64,000 nucleotides of DNA from Alentia gelatinosa (GCA_950022655.1 OX465584.1:6457694-6521693); one strand, 5' to 3'; counted from the first letter of the stretch, positions 21,469 through 31,620 are shown. Made by a program: numbers and translations. Notes: generated from the letters alone by a model not told the origin.

Positions 21469-22177
21469 CATATATATTGACAGATAAACCTATAATGGAT
21501 ATTGTAGCTCATTCCCATGCCATCAAACCCCCCTCGATTACTTCCAACAGCTTGATGAAAATTACAAGGTTCAACTTATTTATCATATTTTATCGTATGG
21601 ATTCACTTGTTTCCAGGAAAGATCTTTAATAAACACATAAAAAAGACTAAAACTGTATTTCCTAGTCAGTGTAGGCATTCCCACGCCCCTAATCCCACCA
21701 CTGTAGTCAACCCATTAACGATGTTTTTTAAGAGTAAAAACTAATGGTGCATTTCATATCTGCTCATACATTCATAAATACATTTAGCTTTTATTCTCCC
21801 ATCTCCCAGCTGTAGACATTCACATGAGACTGATGTAGTTTTACATGCAATCCAGAAATGAAGTATATGCACACTTATTAATATCTACAAAGATATGAGA
21901 AGAGCGACGACTGTTGTAAATACAGATAAGATGTCTCAGGTGCAGTGATCTTTTTAGTATAGCCAATATGTGCTGTTTACTGATGTGCGGAAAATGGGGA
22001 GCGCTGGAACGAAGCAAACGAAGCGACCATCTGTGAAACTGCTGACTTGAATCCAACGATTGTGCAAAAAAAACTGGGAAAACACTATCTGCTGCATGAT
22101 TCTAGTTTATTTATTCCCCCTGAAACTGACAGACTGTAGGACAAAAGGGATACGCGTTGTGTGTTCTTATTGCGATT
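21469..22177. other. No recognisable feature
   Basis: Short ORFs only. No repeat shared with the rest of the window was seen. Confidence 0.4.
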
Positions 22178-22249
22178 CTGGGGCCCGTTTAATAATCTGG
22201 GATCGTACATGATGACTCTTTATTTTAACTCAAACCGAGGGATATCGAT

Positions 22250-22413
22250 TAATAATATGGAGAAACAGGCTTACTGTCTTCGTACGGGTAAAATACGCGG
22301 TAAAATTTGAAATCAGATTCACCGATGCCGAAGGCAGAGGTGAATCTGATTTCAATTTGTACCAAGTATTTTACCCGTACGAAGACAGTCAGCCCGTTTC
22401 TCTATTATTATAT
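22250..22413. mobile_element. Palindromic element, family B, copy 2
   Basis: Near-perfect arms: AACAGGCTTACTGTCTTCG pairs with CGAAGACAGTCAGCCCGTT, and GTACGGGTAAAATAC with GTATTTTACCCGTAC. The apex is GATGCCGAAGGCAGAGGTG. The same arms occur at 8.83-8.97 kb. The inserted block may extend to about 22808, where AGGTATATAATAATA recurs. Confidence 0.82.
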
Positions 22414-22826
22414 ACCTTAATTTAGCCAATTTGATACTTGCATTTTGCTACTTTTGTCGTACTTCGCCACCACTTCTAGGACATACGTCTCCTGACACTA
22501 ACATACCAGTTGCCATCCATGTTTAAAAGGTCGAATCTCATTGGTCGAGACCGTTTAGCCTCATCCAATCAGAGAGCGCCTTTTAAATCTACACTCCCAT
22601 GCGGAGGTTTCGATTTCAAATCTTGAATGTCTCGTTCCGCAATATGTGCGTGGAGAGTGATTAGCGGTAGGACGTTCCGTGTGTACGACCGTCGTTACGG
22701 TCACGTTATAATGTTACATACACCATGTAGGTGTCGTACGGTTATAAATACGACATGGGTATGAGAGGGCGGTATGTGTAGGATATACTAACATAGGTAT
22801 ATAATAATATTTAATTCTGTTCGCTA
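22414..22826. other. Sequence between palindrome and MITE C; no ORF
   Basis: Absent from the intact family-A copy at 60.8 kb, so it is part of an insertion. It contains TGATTGG-type and CCAATCAGA words and several short inverted repeats (GACCGTCGTTACGGTC). No coding signal. Confidence 0.45.
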
Positions 22827-22971
22827 ACCCGTCATTTACATTAGACGATTATGGCTGGTAATTCTGACATTTTTCACCTCCTGACGACTTTCAGCCGTAA
22901 AAATCTAAAAGTTGTCAAGTGTAAACGCCAAGCATGTGGCGACTGTACATCGTCTGATTATATCACATTAC

Positions 22972-23097
22972 ACCATTACCCTACCCCCGGATGAAAGTAG
23001 ACAAGCAGTGGCTTGGGAGAATAAAATTATATTTAATTTTATGCAATAAGAGGAATAAAATTATGTCGACCTTACTGGACGAGCATATTAATGATAA
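22972..23097 (-). repeat. YR2 split direct repeat B2 (3' end)
   Basis: 126 bp, equal in length to 23326-23451, with two substitutions. It contains GTCGACCTTACTGGACGAGC on the plus strand. Confidence 0.9.
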
Positions 23098-23130
23098 TGA
23101 GGAGAGGAGAGAAGGTTGTGGGTGGGTGGG

Positions 23131-23326
23131 ACGAAAAGTAGTATAGTACGTGCGTACTGTATGGAGGTTGAAGGAGAAGTGAGGCCGGGGTACGGACCGG
23201 GCTGTACCACGTGACCGCGTGGTGGGTGAGAAAGCCGCGAGAGGGCAGGAGGGGCGCCCGGGAGGCGCGGTAGAGGGGGACACCGGAGGTGGCAATGACT
23301 CCCCCTGAGCAGAGCTCATGAGAATA
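23131..23326 (-). repeat. YR2 split direct repeat A2
   Basis: About 196 bp matching 27870-28066, GC-rich, including GGGCGCCCGGGAGGCGCGG on the plus strand. It abuts B1 directly at AGAATACC. Confidence 0.9.
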
Positions 23327-23451
23327 CCATTACCCTACCCCCGGATGAAAGGAGACAAGCAGTGGCTTGGGAGAATAAAATTTTATTTAATTTTATGCAA
23401 TAAGAGGAATAAAATTATGTCGACCTTACTGGACGAGCATATTAATGATAA
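23326..23451 (-). repeat. YR2 split direct repeat B1
   Basis: 126-bp copy of 22972-23097. It lies between the 3' non-coding region (23452-23643) and A2. Confidence 0.9.
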
Positions 23452-23643
23452 GATAATATGAAGGTAAGTATATGATAATTGACAGGTAGAATATAAGTCA
23501 ATTATGATAAGTAAAATATGAAATACAATAAACATGATAATTGTATGAGATACAACATAGGTTATTGGATACAATATATGTTATTGTATAAGTAATAAAA
23601 AGCCAAAAAGGCAAAAAAGGAGAGGGGGGGTGGGGAAATGTTT

Positions 23644-24621
23644 TTAGTCTTTGTGAAGTGAGTTGATCAAGGCCCTATTGACGGCCTTAGCATCGTTGGC
23701 CTTGATGTAAGTCCGGTGGGCATTGGACTTCCAACCACCGTACCGCTGAATAGAAAGCTCTGGCATACCCGCTTGGTATGCCTGAGTGGCCGCGGCCTTA
23801 CGTAGGCTGTGGAGCGTGTACGTGGAAGGCTGATTGGCGGCATTCAGTAGGGACTTCCATTCTCGGGTGAGAAGTCTTGTGGTGACTACCTCCCCGGCCG
23901 CGAGGGTAAGGAACGGGGCCTCGGGGCTGGTCGTGGGGACGGCCGCGATCATAGAGGAGATGGCGCGTACCGGGCACGCCGCGACATCGGGTGACGCTTG
24001 GATCACCACAGTCTTCTCCTCCCCCGCCAGTTGCAGGTTCTTGGCTGCCTTGATCCGCACCGTTACTTCCGTCGGCGTGACCACCACGTCGCGGCGCGAC
24101 AGGTGTCGCGCAGGGTCGAACTTGGCGGCCGACGGTGGGGCGACCTCGCTCTGCCGCAGTGCAGCGTAGTATATGAGTAGTATGGCGGCCCGTAGCACGA
24201 GATGGGTCGGCGAGGGTGTGAGGGCCGCGAGGGCCGCCCTGAGGACCTCCATAGGGACCGGAGGTTTGACGTTTGGCACGTATGACTTGTTGCGCCTCAT
24301 TGCCTCCAGGGCGCGCTTCACCCGGTAGTCCTCTGTCGGCGCGACGTCCCCTCCCGTCAGTCGCAGGTGCGACCGCACGTGGGATAGGTGATTCGCGACC
24401 GTCGCAGGGGAGGGGGCGTGGTCCGAGACGTACTCGAGGTACGCCGTGATGAAGCTGGTAGTGGGTTTCTGGGCGTCGGCACCCATCCGCCGGCAGAACG
24501 CGAGGTATGTCGCGACAGCGCTCCGCTGGTTCGCGACCGTTCCGGGGGCACGCGCCTCGCATTGCCGCGCAGATGCCCTCGTCTGGAGTAAGAGCAGCTC
24601 CCGATCTGCAGGCGAGACACA
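23644..24621 (-). CDS. YR2 tyrosine recombinase
   Basis: About 325 codons from CVSPADREL to the stop. A core-binding domain (TVANQRSAVATYLAFCRRMG and following) is followed by the catalytic domain. In the numbering of the long frame starting at 26655, the catalytic residues are R834 (YYAALRQSEV), H949 and R952 (TLHSLRKAAATQAY), W975 (YGGWKSNAH) and Y983 (HRTYIK). The set is complete. No ATG marks the start. The frame is open upstream only because it runs through RNase H DNA out of frame. The sequence TCTCGCCTGCAG just before ATCGGGAG (24606) looks like a splice acceptor, so the domain may be joined by splicing or belong to a separate ORF whose start was lost. It ends about 190 bp before B1. 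Confidence 0.82.
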   Translation of the reverse strand, partial: CVSPADRELLLLQTRASARQCEARAPGTVANQRSAVATYLAFCRRMGADAQKPTTSFITAYLEYVSDHAPSPATVANHLSHVRSHLRLTGGDVAPTEDYRVKRALEAMRRNKSYVPNVKPPVPMEVLRAALAALTPSPTHLVLRAAILLIYYAALRQSEVAPPSAAKFDPARHLSRRDVVVTPTEVTVRIKAAKNLQLAGEEKTVVIQASPDVAACPVRAISSMIAAVPTTSPEAPFLTLAAGEVVTTRLLTREWKSLLNAANQPSTYTLHSLRKAAATQAYQAGMPELSIQRYGGWKSNAHRTYIKANDAKAVNRALINSLHKD

Positions 24622-24629
24622 AAACAGGG

Positions 24630-26655
24630 TTAAAGCAGACGTGGGTGCATGGAACGACCTCGAGGAGGGAATGGAAATTTCTGAACATCGAAGCCGTATC
24701 GTAGTCCCATCGAGGTCAGATGCACCCGACTGAGTGCATCCGCGACGGTGTTGAGTTTGCCAGGGACGTGCGTGTAAATGAAGTCTACTTCCATTTTGGC
24801 TTGAACCATCCAGGCCTGGCGGGCACACTCGGCCAGGACGGGGTTCCTGGCACGCCCAGAGGTGGCTGCCTGGACGGTTCCCATGTTGTCGCAGTAGACT
24901 TCCACGCGAGAACCTCTGTCCCGGTCTGTGATGAACGTGCACATCGCGAACACCGTGTTTAGGGCCTCCAGCTCCGCGATGCAGCAGACCGGGGTCGTTG
25001 ACCAGGCAGACCTGTCCGGAGTAGCAGTAGGTACCGTCCATACCTCCGATGCCCGAGAGACACGCATCCACGATGAGGCACTTAGTCGGGGGTCCCCCTG
25101 GGATGAGGGCGTGGCCGTTCCATCCCTCGGCGAACCGCAGGAACCACCCGAGGTCCTGCCTCATCTCGGAATTAATGTTCAGGTAGTATCCGGTCATCCC
25201 TCGGAGGGCCTCGAGGAGTTTACTGACGAATGGGCGTGCCGGCCGGATACACTTTGAGACATGTAGTACCCGCCCGAGGACGGATTGAAGCTGGCGTTTC
25301 GTCAGTGACCGCTTCTGATACACCGCCCTCACGTGCTCTCGGACCTCGTGAAGCTTGCCCTCTGGGACGGTAAGAGACATCTCGGCCGCGTTGATGACAA
25401 TCCCGAGCCAGGTAACGACCTGACTCGGGGGCTGGGCTTTCCCGCGGGCCTCGGGGAGTCTGAGTTCCGTCAGCAGGTCTCGGGCCGTCCGGAAATCGGC
25501 CACGGACTTCTCTCTGGTGGGCGAGAGAATGATGAGGTCGTCCAGATACATGCAGGCCTCGACCCCCTTCTGGCCGAGTATAGCGACGATGGCCTCCGCT
25601 ATGCACTGCATGTGGTACGAGGAGGCACGGGCACCAAAGGGCATCGCCGTGTCACAGAAGTACCCGTCCCTCCACGCGAAACACAGGAGGGGCCAGTCCA
25701 GGGGGTCGCACCGAAAGTTTTTATACGCCCTCGCGATGTTGATCGAGCACATATAACTCCCGGGCCCCGAGGCCACCAGGCGGCCGACGAAACTGTCGAC
25801 GGTCGGGAGGCCATGCTCCCTCTCTTCTCCATACACGGAATTCTTGACCACAAAACCGTTGACGCTGTCGTCCTTCGGGTACGTCATGTCGGTAATGACA
25901 CAACGGTCGTCCGTGCCCCTTTTCTCGCGTGTCATTAACGGCGACACGTGGCACCAGGGTTCAAAAGGGGAAGCCTCGTACGGCCCTAGGAGATTGTTGA
26001 ACCCTCTCTCTTTCTCGATGAATCTGTCTATCTGCTCAGGGTATCCCGTGGCACTGGGGTGGTTGGGCACGCCTCGCGTGTCGCTGACGGGACTGGTGTA
26101 CCCTAAGGGAAAACCGTACCTGATAAAGCCGAGGAGCTCCTCCCTCCCAGGGAGGCCCGTGAGGTACCGCTCCCACGCCGGGATGTGTAATTCCGTGGGG
26201 AGGTCGATACGGGCGCCGAGCGCGTTGGGTAGGCCCGTGCCCTGTACCTCCTGGTAGATGTGGGCGTGCCCCGGCGGCCCGGGGGCCGAGAAACACGGCC
26301 AGTGGACCCGTCGGTGTCCGGCGAACGCCTCGGGGTCCGTACGGACCCCGGGGGAGGCAACCCCGGTCTCACATACCTTCCTCACAGCGGCGAAGTCGAT
26401 ATTTTTCCCGGCGCTCACATCCTCCCGGGGCAATTGCCGAGCCAATTGCTCCCGTTCCCCGCTAACACGCATAACCACGGGAGTGGGTTCGTTGGTGGGC
26501 GGGGTCCTGTGTTTGATGACAGCCCCCACGTGCGCCGCACGTGTTGTTGTTGTCACGTGGGGTGTTGCATCATTATGTGTGCACTCGCTACCCGTTTCCC
26601 CCTCTCCGAGTGCATCCGTCCTTAGTGCAGGGGGTGTACGACGCGCCACGCTCAC
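24630..26655 (-). pseudogene. YR2 reverse transcriptase / RNase H, frame-broken
   Basis: The frame opens at a GTG directly overlapping the Gag stop (26652-26655). The first ATG is residue 62 (26472). The RT domain spans about 200-450, with YLDD at 370-373 and MPFGARAS at 338-345. At motif A the sequence is MCSINIARAYKNF: the catalytic Asp position is Asn (N306, codon 25738-25740), which fits a CpG-type G-to-A change and should abolish polymerisation. RNase H begins in this frame (D530, LIVDACLSG). The matching continuation (ELEAL, then YCDNMGT, then VADALSRV) is in another frame ending at 24630. A one-base indel therefore lies between about 25011 and 24975. The apparent unbroken 1003-codon ORF hides this. 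Confidence 0.85.
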
Positions 26656-27776
26656 TCGCGGGACGCGTCCGGGCCGTTTTTTGATGCCTGTTGTTTCAGC
26701 GGTTGAGGATCACTCGGGCAGAGTGAGTGCCCGGCGTGCGGCATCCGGTGTGTCGGGGGAGCGGATGTTTGGGGAGCACTCTCATACCCGCCACCGTACA
26801 ACAGTTTCCTGTTGCACGCGTGTATAGAGTGCGTGCACATCCGCCCCACAGAGTCACAGAACGAACACACGTGAATCCACTTAATGCTTCCCTCCTGGTG
26901 TCCGTTCCGCTGGCGGCATCCCCGCTCGGAGTTGTAGGCTCGGCAGGGGAGCTCCCGCCCCCCGGCCTTGCCGCCGTCGTGACCGTTGGTCGTTGTCGTG
27001 GTCGCAGTCATAGCCAGTCGTACGCGTTCATCTTGGATGCGCACATGATCCAACCAATACATTCTCCCAGCCTCGATTTGGTCAAATATGAAATCAGACC
27101 AGCGGCGAACACCCGCCCACGGTCGAGACTGGGCATCGATCGAGACCTGCGACAAATGCCTGTACATATCTCTCCTGTGTTCCTCGGGGACTGCTCTGTG
27201 GTCCTCCATCATCACGAGGAAGGCACTAACGTATTCCATTGGTCCGAGCATGCCTCTGACCTCAAGTCTCTGCGGGAGTGTGTACAGACCCTCGCGCTCA
27301 ACATACATATACGGCTTCGATATACCTTTAGATTGAAAGTCTGAAGGGGTCTTACCGGCAATGCGGTCCTGGCGCATCGCCTCTCGGTCCATCTCCCGCT
27401 GCAGGTGGTCCTCCGGGAGGTAACGGTCGCGCAGAGCTCTGGGTGCGGGGAGGCGCGAGGCCTGGTCCTCGGCCCACTCCCGTGTCCGATCTTCTGCCGG
27501 GGTCCATGCTTCGCGCACGGTCGGCGGGTGGTGCGAGGCCCGGCTGGGCGACCGTTGTCTGGACATCGCTGCTAATGTCGCCATCATGGTGTCCATCTTG
27601 GCCTCCAGTGCCTTCATTTGTGACGTCTTGACCGTCGATCCTCGCTCCGAGACGGATTCGATCTGGTCGTTTGCCACCTCGCTCCCTCTCGGCGTTCCTT
27701 CAGACTGTACTTGAGCAGCTACCTCCGGTGCCCTCGAGGTGCTGGGCATGGGGGTATTTCTCGTTGTTGGTCCCAT
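26652..27776 (-). CDS. YR2 ORF1, Gag-like zinc-finger protein
   Basis: 374 codons. Residues 40-72 (SVSERGSTVK to AAMSRQ) look like a short coiled coil. Residues 85-250 are charged and Arg/Glu-rich. A Cys/His cluster lies at 278-321: C278 and C287 (CX8C), then H302, C304, C307, C314, H316, H319 and C321. CRAYNSERGC matches in spacing the CWKYNSKEGC block of YR1 ORF1, which supports homology of the two Gag-like proteins despite little other similarity. The stop overlaps the presumed RT frame. It likely binds and packages element RNA. The ORF is intact. Confidence 0.82.
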   Translation of the reverse strand: MGPTTRNTPMPSTSRAPEVAAQVQSEGTPRGSEVANDQIESVSERGSTVKTSQMKALEAKMDTMMATLAAMSRQRSPSRASHHPPTVREAWTPAEDRTREWAEDQASRLPAPRALRDRYLPEDHLQREMDREAMRQDRIAGKTPSDFQSKGISKPYMYVEREGLYTLPQRLEVRGMLGPMEYVSAFLVMMEDHRAVPEEHRRDMYRHLSQVSIDAQSRPWAGVRRWSDFIFDQIEAGRMYWLDHVRIQDERVRLAMTATTTTTNGHDGGKAGGRELPCRAYNSERGCRQRNGHQEGSIKWIHVCSFCDSVGRMCTHSIHACNRKLLYGGGYESAPQTSAPPTHRMPHAGHSLCPSDPQPLKQQASKNGPDASRE

Positions 27777-27869
27777 TCTCCTTTACTCGTGAATATATAC
27801 TTAATCGTGTAAATGGTGTGCTGGCCTATACTCGTGGAGTATGAGGCTGCGAGCATGTGGCCAAGAGAT

Positions 27870-28066
27870 ACGAAAAAGTAGTATAGTATGTGTGTACTGT
27901 ATGGAGGTTGAAGGAGAAGTGAGGCCGGGGTACGGACCGGGCTGTACCACGTGACCGCGTGGTGGGTGAGAAAGCCGCGAGGGGGCAGGAGGGGCGCCCG
28001 GGAGGCGCGGTAGAGGGGGACACCGGAGGTGGCAATGACTCCCCCTGAGCAGAGCTCATGAGAATA
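27870..28066 (-). repeat. YR2 split direct repeat A1 (5' end)
   Basis: About 197 bp matching 23131-23326. On the minus strand it begins TATTCTCATGAGCTCTGC. About 93 bp separate it from the Gag ATG at 27776. It is the likely promoter region by analogy with other YR elements. Confidence 0.9.
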
Positions 28067-28377
28067 CAATTCGGCACCACTTTAATTAGTCATCTAGATA
28101 GGGGGCAATTCTGTGAAAACTCATAGTCGCTAGTGTAAATGCTCGGGTATATTCTGAAGTCGATGACTTTTGTGGTGGACATTGCCACCGCCTGACGACT
28201 ATTGCCTGACGATCTACAGTCGCCACGTATTAGTCATCTAGTGTAAACGCCGGGTCAGACAATATTAGCCGTCAATAAGGTCAAGTATGCTTAAGTTGGC
28301 CCACATTGTCCCTGGGTCTCAATGACTTATAGACGAGGGTCTGTATGTGCGATCCTAGATTATTAAACGGGCCCCTG

Positions 28378-29045
28378 TTTATTGTACGAGAAGATACCCC
28401 ACTGAAACATATATCACCCGAGACATTCCTATGAACTGGCAAAGGGGCAGGCAGAGACTCTATTGAGAGAGTCTAACGTCAGTGGCTTGTAACCTTAAAC
28501 AAGATTAAATCCTGCCTTTCTGAATATTCAGTTTCAGTTGATTATCAACGCAAACTTCCTTTCACTTCGCTTTGGGAATCCTATTTCATTAACCTTTTAA
28601 GCATTCTGCATACAGCATGCCTTTAGTGATGGTTCAAATGTCATAGCTACAGACATATATACAGGTTTTGTAGCTTCTATTTCTATCTGCTGCATGATTC
28701 AATTCCCCTCTTCTTTCAAGCAATATACAGGTTCATAAAACTTTCAGATTTCGAAAGGGAGGGAATGGCTTGGTTACATTTTGTTCTGAACGGCTACATA
28801 TTAACAATTCACAGTTTGATACAACAGTGCATCTTGCAACGACCTTATTCTGCAAGTTAATAATTCTTGTTTCTTTGAATTCGTTTCATTGTGCAAACTT
28901 TTAGATTTTATTTCATTTTTCTGAGTTAAGAATACATGGGATCCCATACGACCCATCAAAACAAACACCCAGGTCACATATTCTTACCAAGATTTTATAG
29001 AATACAAACAGCCAAATGAGGATTCAACAGCGAACACTAGGAGCC
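28378..29045. other. AT-rich sequence without recognised feature
   Basis: Short ORFs only. No repeat shared elsewhere was noticed. Confidence 0.4.
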
Positions 29046-29735
29046 GAAGTGTGTCAAGACACATTTATCAACAGGATTGTAAACTAGTATACGTCGATCA
29101 ACAGGATCGTAAACTAGTATATGTCTATCAACAGGATCGTAAACTAGTATATGTCTATCAACAGATCGTTAACTAGCGTACATCTATCAACAGGATCGTA
29201 AACCAGTATACATCGATCAAAACGATCATAAACTTGCATACGACTATCAACAGGATCGTAAACTTGCATATGTCTATCAACAGGACCGTAAACTAGCAAG
29301 ATCTATGGTAGTGTTAGGCCTGGCGTCCACCTACTATGATATGGCTCCTATATGGCCTATGATGCACCTTCCGATAAAAAGTCAAAATCGCGTCAGAAGG
29401 TCACTTAATATCGGGACAGTTGACCACGTTTCTGCGATTAGGCACCGAAAAAAATCCATACGATGCAAGGTTAAGTGGAATGTCTAGACATATCTACAAT
29501 TTGGCACCTTCCCGATATGTCCCCGATATTTACTTTTTGTATCGGTGCCATATCGGTAGGTCTAAATTTCTATCGTATTGGATGGACACCAGGCCTTAGA
29601 GGGTTATATAAACGTAAACTAGCAGACATCTATCAACAGATTGTAAACTAGTATACGTCTATCAACAAATCGTAAACTAGCATATATCTATCAACAGGAT
29701 TGTAAACTAGCATACATCTATGGTAGTATTAGAGG
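29046..29735. repeat. 30-bp minisatellite (ATCAACAGGATCGTAAACTA), interrupted
   Basis: About nine units at 29060-29310 and about four more at 29610-29730, built on CAACAGGATCGTAAACTAGT plus ATGTCTAT. A MITE (29317-29595) is inserted next to the phrase ATCTATGGTAGTGTTA. The same phrase, uninterrupted, occurs at about 29717-29735. Confidence 0.88.
29317..29595. mobile_element. MITE, TIR GGCCTGGCGTCCACC, copy 2, TTA duplication
   Basis: Inverted copy of the 4.4-kb MITE. TTA flanks both sides (29314-29316 and 29596-29598). The neighbouring repeat unit at 29722-29735 reads GGTAGTATTAGAGGG, the empty site with a single TTA. Confidence 0.88.
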
Positions 29736-30284
29736 GATAATATAATATACACGATATTTAGTTAGATTTACTCTTGATTATAAATGATGAAATTAGTTAC
29801 CAGAAATGCCACTGCATGGCACCACACGTAGCGATAAGGAACGCTCGTACATACGACCTGTTTTTACCCATTTATGTCGGGGAATATTTCTGACCAAAAC
29901 ATCCCCGAACAGATTCCATTCAGGTAGACTAACCATGTATCCATATACTACTCCTTAAGTACCTGAAACTTTGATCAACTGGAAAGCTTATTTAAATGGG
30001 TCAGAAACCAATGAAACGGTCTGAATCCTTATCATAGATAACATTACAAACATAAAACCTGAGCTCAGCACTTGATGTATTTTAGTGCAGCTCATCTGAC
30101 TCTACTATCTATTAGACATAGTCATATATATTCATGATCCATACATTGTCTAGACCGCTGCTCCTGTAACTATCCCATAACATTTACCGTCTAACACTGC
30201 TTCGTTAAGGCGCCTGGGACAGTCCCATCAATCGCAGCGAGAAACAAAGAGCGTACACACAGGCATTGTACCAGGCCTGCCACT
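29736..30284. other. No recognisable feature
   Basis: AT-rich with short ORFs only. Confidence 0.35.
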
Positions 30285-30740
30285 CTCCCCCCAGATCTTT
30301 CGCGGTTCTAGCGCTGGCTTAGTCTCTGCCCCAACCCAAAGCTAGCTCCCTGGGTATCCACTAAAGACAGGGGGGACCAGCTAACATTTTAGATTCAAAA
30401 CAAGGCAACTGTCAAAAGTTATACAAGTCAAACAACTCACATATCATGAGTTAGGAAATAAAGGAATTGTTAAATGGGGTTAACAGACAATCCAGCTGTT
30501 TATTTTTCATTTCTAAACCACTTTATGATATGAAACTACAGTTGATTAAACTGCCCCTTCCAGTGAGCACATGTGTTATGTTGACAAACAAAGACCCTGT
30601 AACACATGAGGTGCCTTCCAATGAAGAAAGTAATCCCTAAGACTATGCCTGATTTGATATAACAAATAACAGAATTGAGTGTATATCATTTACCATATAA
30701 ATGTGTGCATATCTTTTCACATCTAAACCACAAAATACTC
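30285..30740 (+). repeat. Dispersed repeat family X, copy 1
   Basis: From CTCTCCCCCCAGATCTTTCG through GGGGGACCAGCTAACATTTT and CAGACAATCCAGCTGTTTAT to CATGTGTTATGTTGACAAAC. The same order occurs at 31.89-32.45 kb (with a MITE inside) and inverted at 56.64-57.07 kb. No ORF. Confidence 0.72.
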
Positions 30741-30889
30741 CCCAAAGCGCTAGGAATTTAGGATATTTCGAAAACTGGGGTATGGGCCAGATTTTAGCCA
30801 AAACAGGCAGGTTGGGGTAGAGATATAAGTAGACTGGTTCCCTGCCCTAATGAAATAAGGGGCAGGTAACGGGTTCCACAGGCACGACC

Positions 30890-31620
30890 TTCAACTTTGG
30901 CTGGTGCCCGCTTGTGAACGCCTATTTTTCGCTACACTGGCTACTATCTCTGCTAGCCCCCTAGCGGATACCCCGGGAACCAGCATAGTGGTTTGGCTGG
31001 TATTAGATTGGCTGCCACCTCTGTCTACACTACGTTCCAACTAAGAGGTTGGTAACGTTAACCCATGGAGTGTCCATGGATTCTCACTCTCAGACCAAAC
31101 CACTTTGTCCTAAATAGGTTCTGGGATCCTAAATTCTTGCAAAGAAATCTCCATATATTTATAAATTGATAAAGAACCTTATCTCTGTGGCCATTTTTAT
31201 TAAAAATACACATTAAAAGAAGATGAGAACATGGAAAAGTGACTTCCAGGGTAAGAATGTGGGTCATGGCAGGGTCAAGGGGGCATGGCCAGAGAGTGGT
31301 CGGACCACAGAGTAATAATAGATACACAGAGTAAAAATAGATACCAAACCCTAAAGTCCTAACTCCCAACCTAAAAATAGCTAAAGTGACATTCCTTTAC
31401 CCACTGCAATGGCATGAGATACCCACTACCACGCCAGGTCAAGGCCCCTGTCAATTTAACGTGACCAGAGCTCACGTAGTAGCTCGGGTGGCCAGTGTAG
31501 GCTGGTATCCGCCTTTGTACAATGTAATTCCGCCGAGCCCCCTAGCGGATGACCGGGGAACCAGCGCACAATGCACAGACATGTGGAGGCGTTACCAATA
31601 ATGCACCATAAAGATGGAAC
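30890..31620. repeat. Inverted pair around CCCCTAGCGGAT...GGGGAACCAGC
   Basis: The words CCCCCTAGCGGATACCCCGG (30957-30976) and CCCCCTAGCGGATGACCGGG (31538-31557) recur, each followed by GAACCAGC. A further relative is near 11213. The ORF at 31058-31369 has no recognised domain. Confidence 0.5.

Larger units (their letters stand above)
22972..28066 (-). mobile_element. YR2: Ngaro/PAT-type YR retrotransposon, damaged
   Basis: A 5.1-kb element on the minus strand in the order A1 (27870-28066), Gag-like ORF, RT-RNase H, recombinase, B1 (23326-23451), A2 (23131-23326), B2 (22972-23097). This is the same split-repeat plan as YR1, with no clear sequence similarity to it and a much higher GC content. 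The A copies differ by about three substitutions and one indel, and the B copies by two substitutions, so insertion is fairly recent. The coding region is nevertheless broken (motif-A Asn, RNase H frame break). The related MITE at 44.12 kb reads ATTATACAATTAGGAACCAC across the site, showing where the element went in. Confidence 0.9.
22827..28255. mobile_element. MITE family C (TIR ACCCGGCGTTTACACTAGAC), split by YR2
   Basis: The left end is ACCCGTCATTTACATTAGAC and the right end is the inverse of ACCCGGCGTTTACACTAGA. The flanks are TA on the left (22825-22826) and CA on the right (28256-28257), read as a TA duplication with one substitution. The intact relative is 43977-44781. The interior phrases CACCTCCTGACGACTTTCAG and CACCGCCTGACGACTATTG place the YR2 insertion in the middle. 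Confidence 0.8.
22181..28374. mobile_element. MITE family A (TIR GGGCCCGTTTAATAATC), split by nested insertions
   Basis: The left end GGGCCCGTTTAATAATC and the right end GATTATTAAACGGGCCC (with a one-base variant) are flanked by CTG at 22178-22180 and CTG at 28375-28377. The 206-bp uninterrupted relative at 60800-61005 is also flanked by CTG. Aligning the two shows that 22250-22820 and 22827-28255 are later insertions. The 3-bp duplication and GG-starting TIR suggest PIF/Harbinger relationship; that is inference. Confidence 0.82.

Noticed and set aside
23644..26655. Single intact 1003-residue RT-RNase H-recombinase polyprotein in YR2
   Set aside because: Its first codon is GTG, and the RNase H section is read in the wrong frame; the real RNase H residues are in another frame ending at 24630.
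23834..26827. Plus-strand ORFs of 80-205 residues opposite YR2
   Set aside because: Shadows of the GC-rich minus-strand genes; no domain content.
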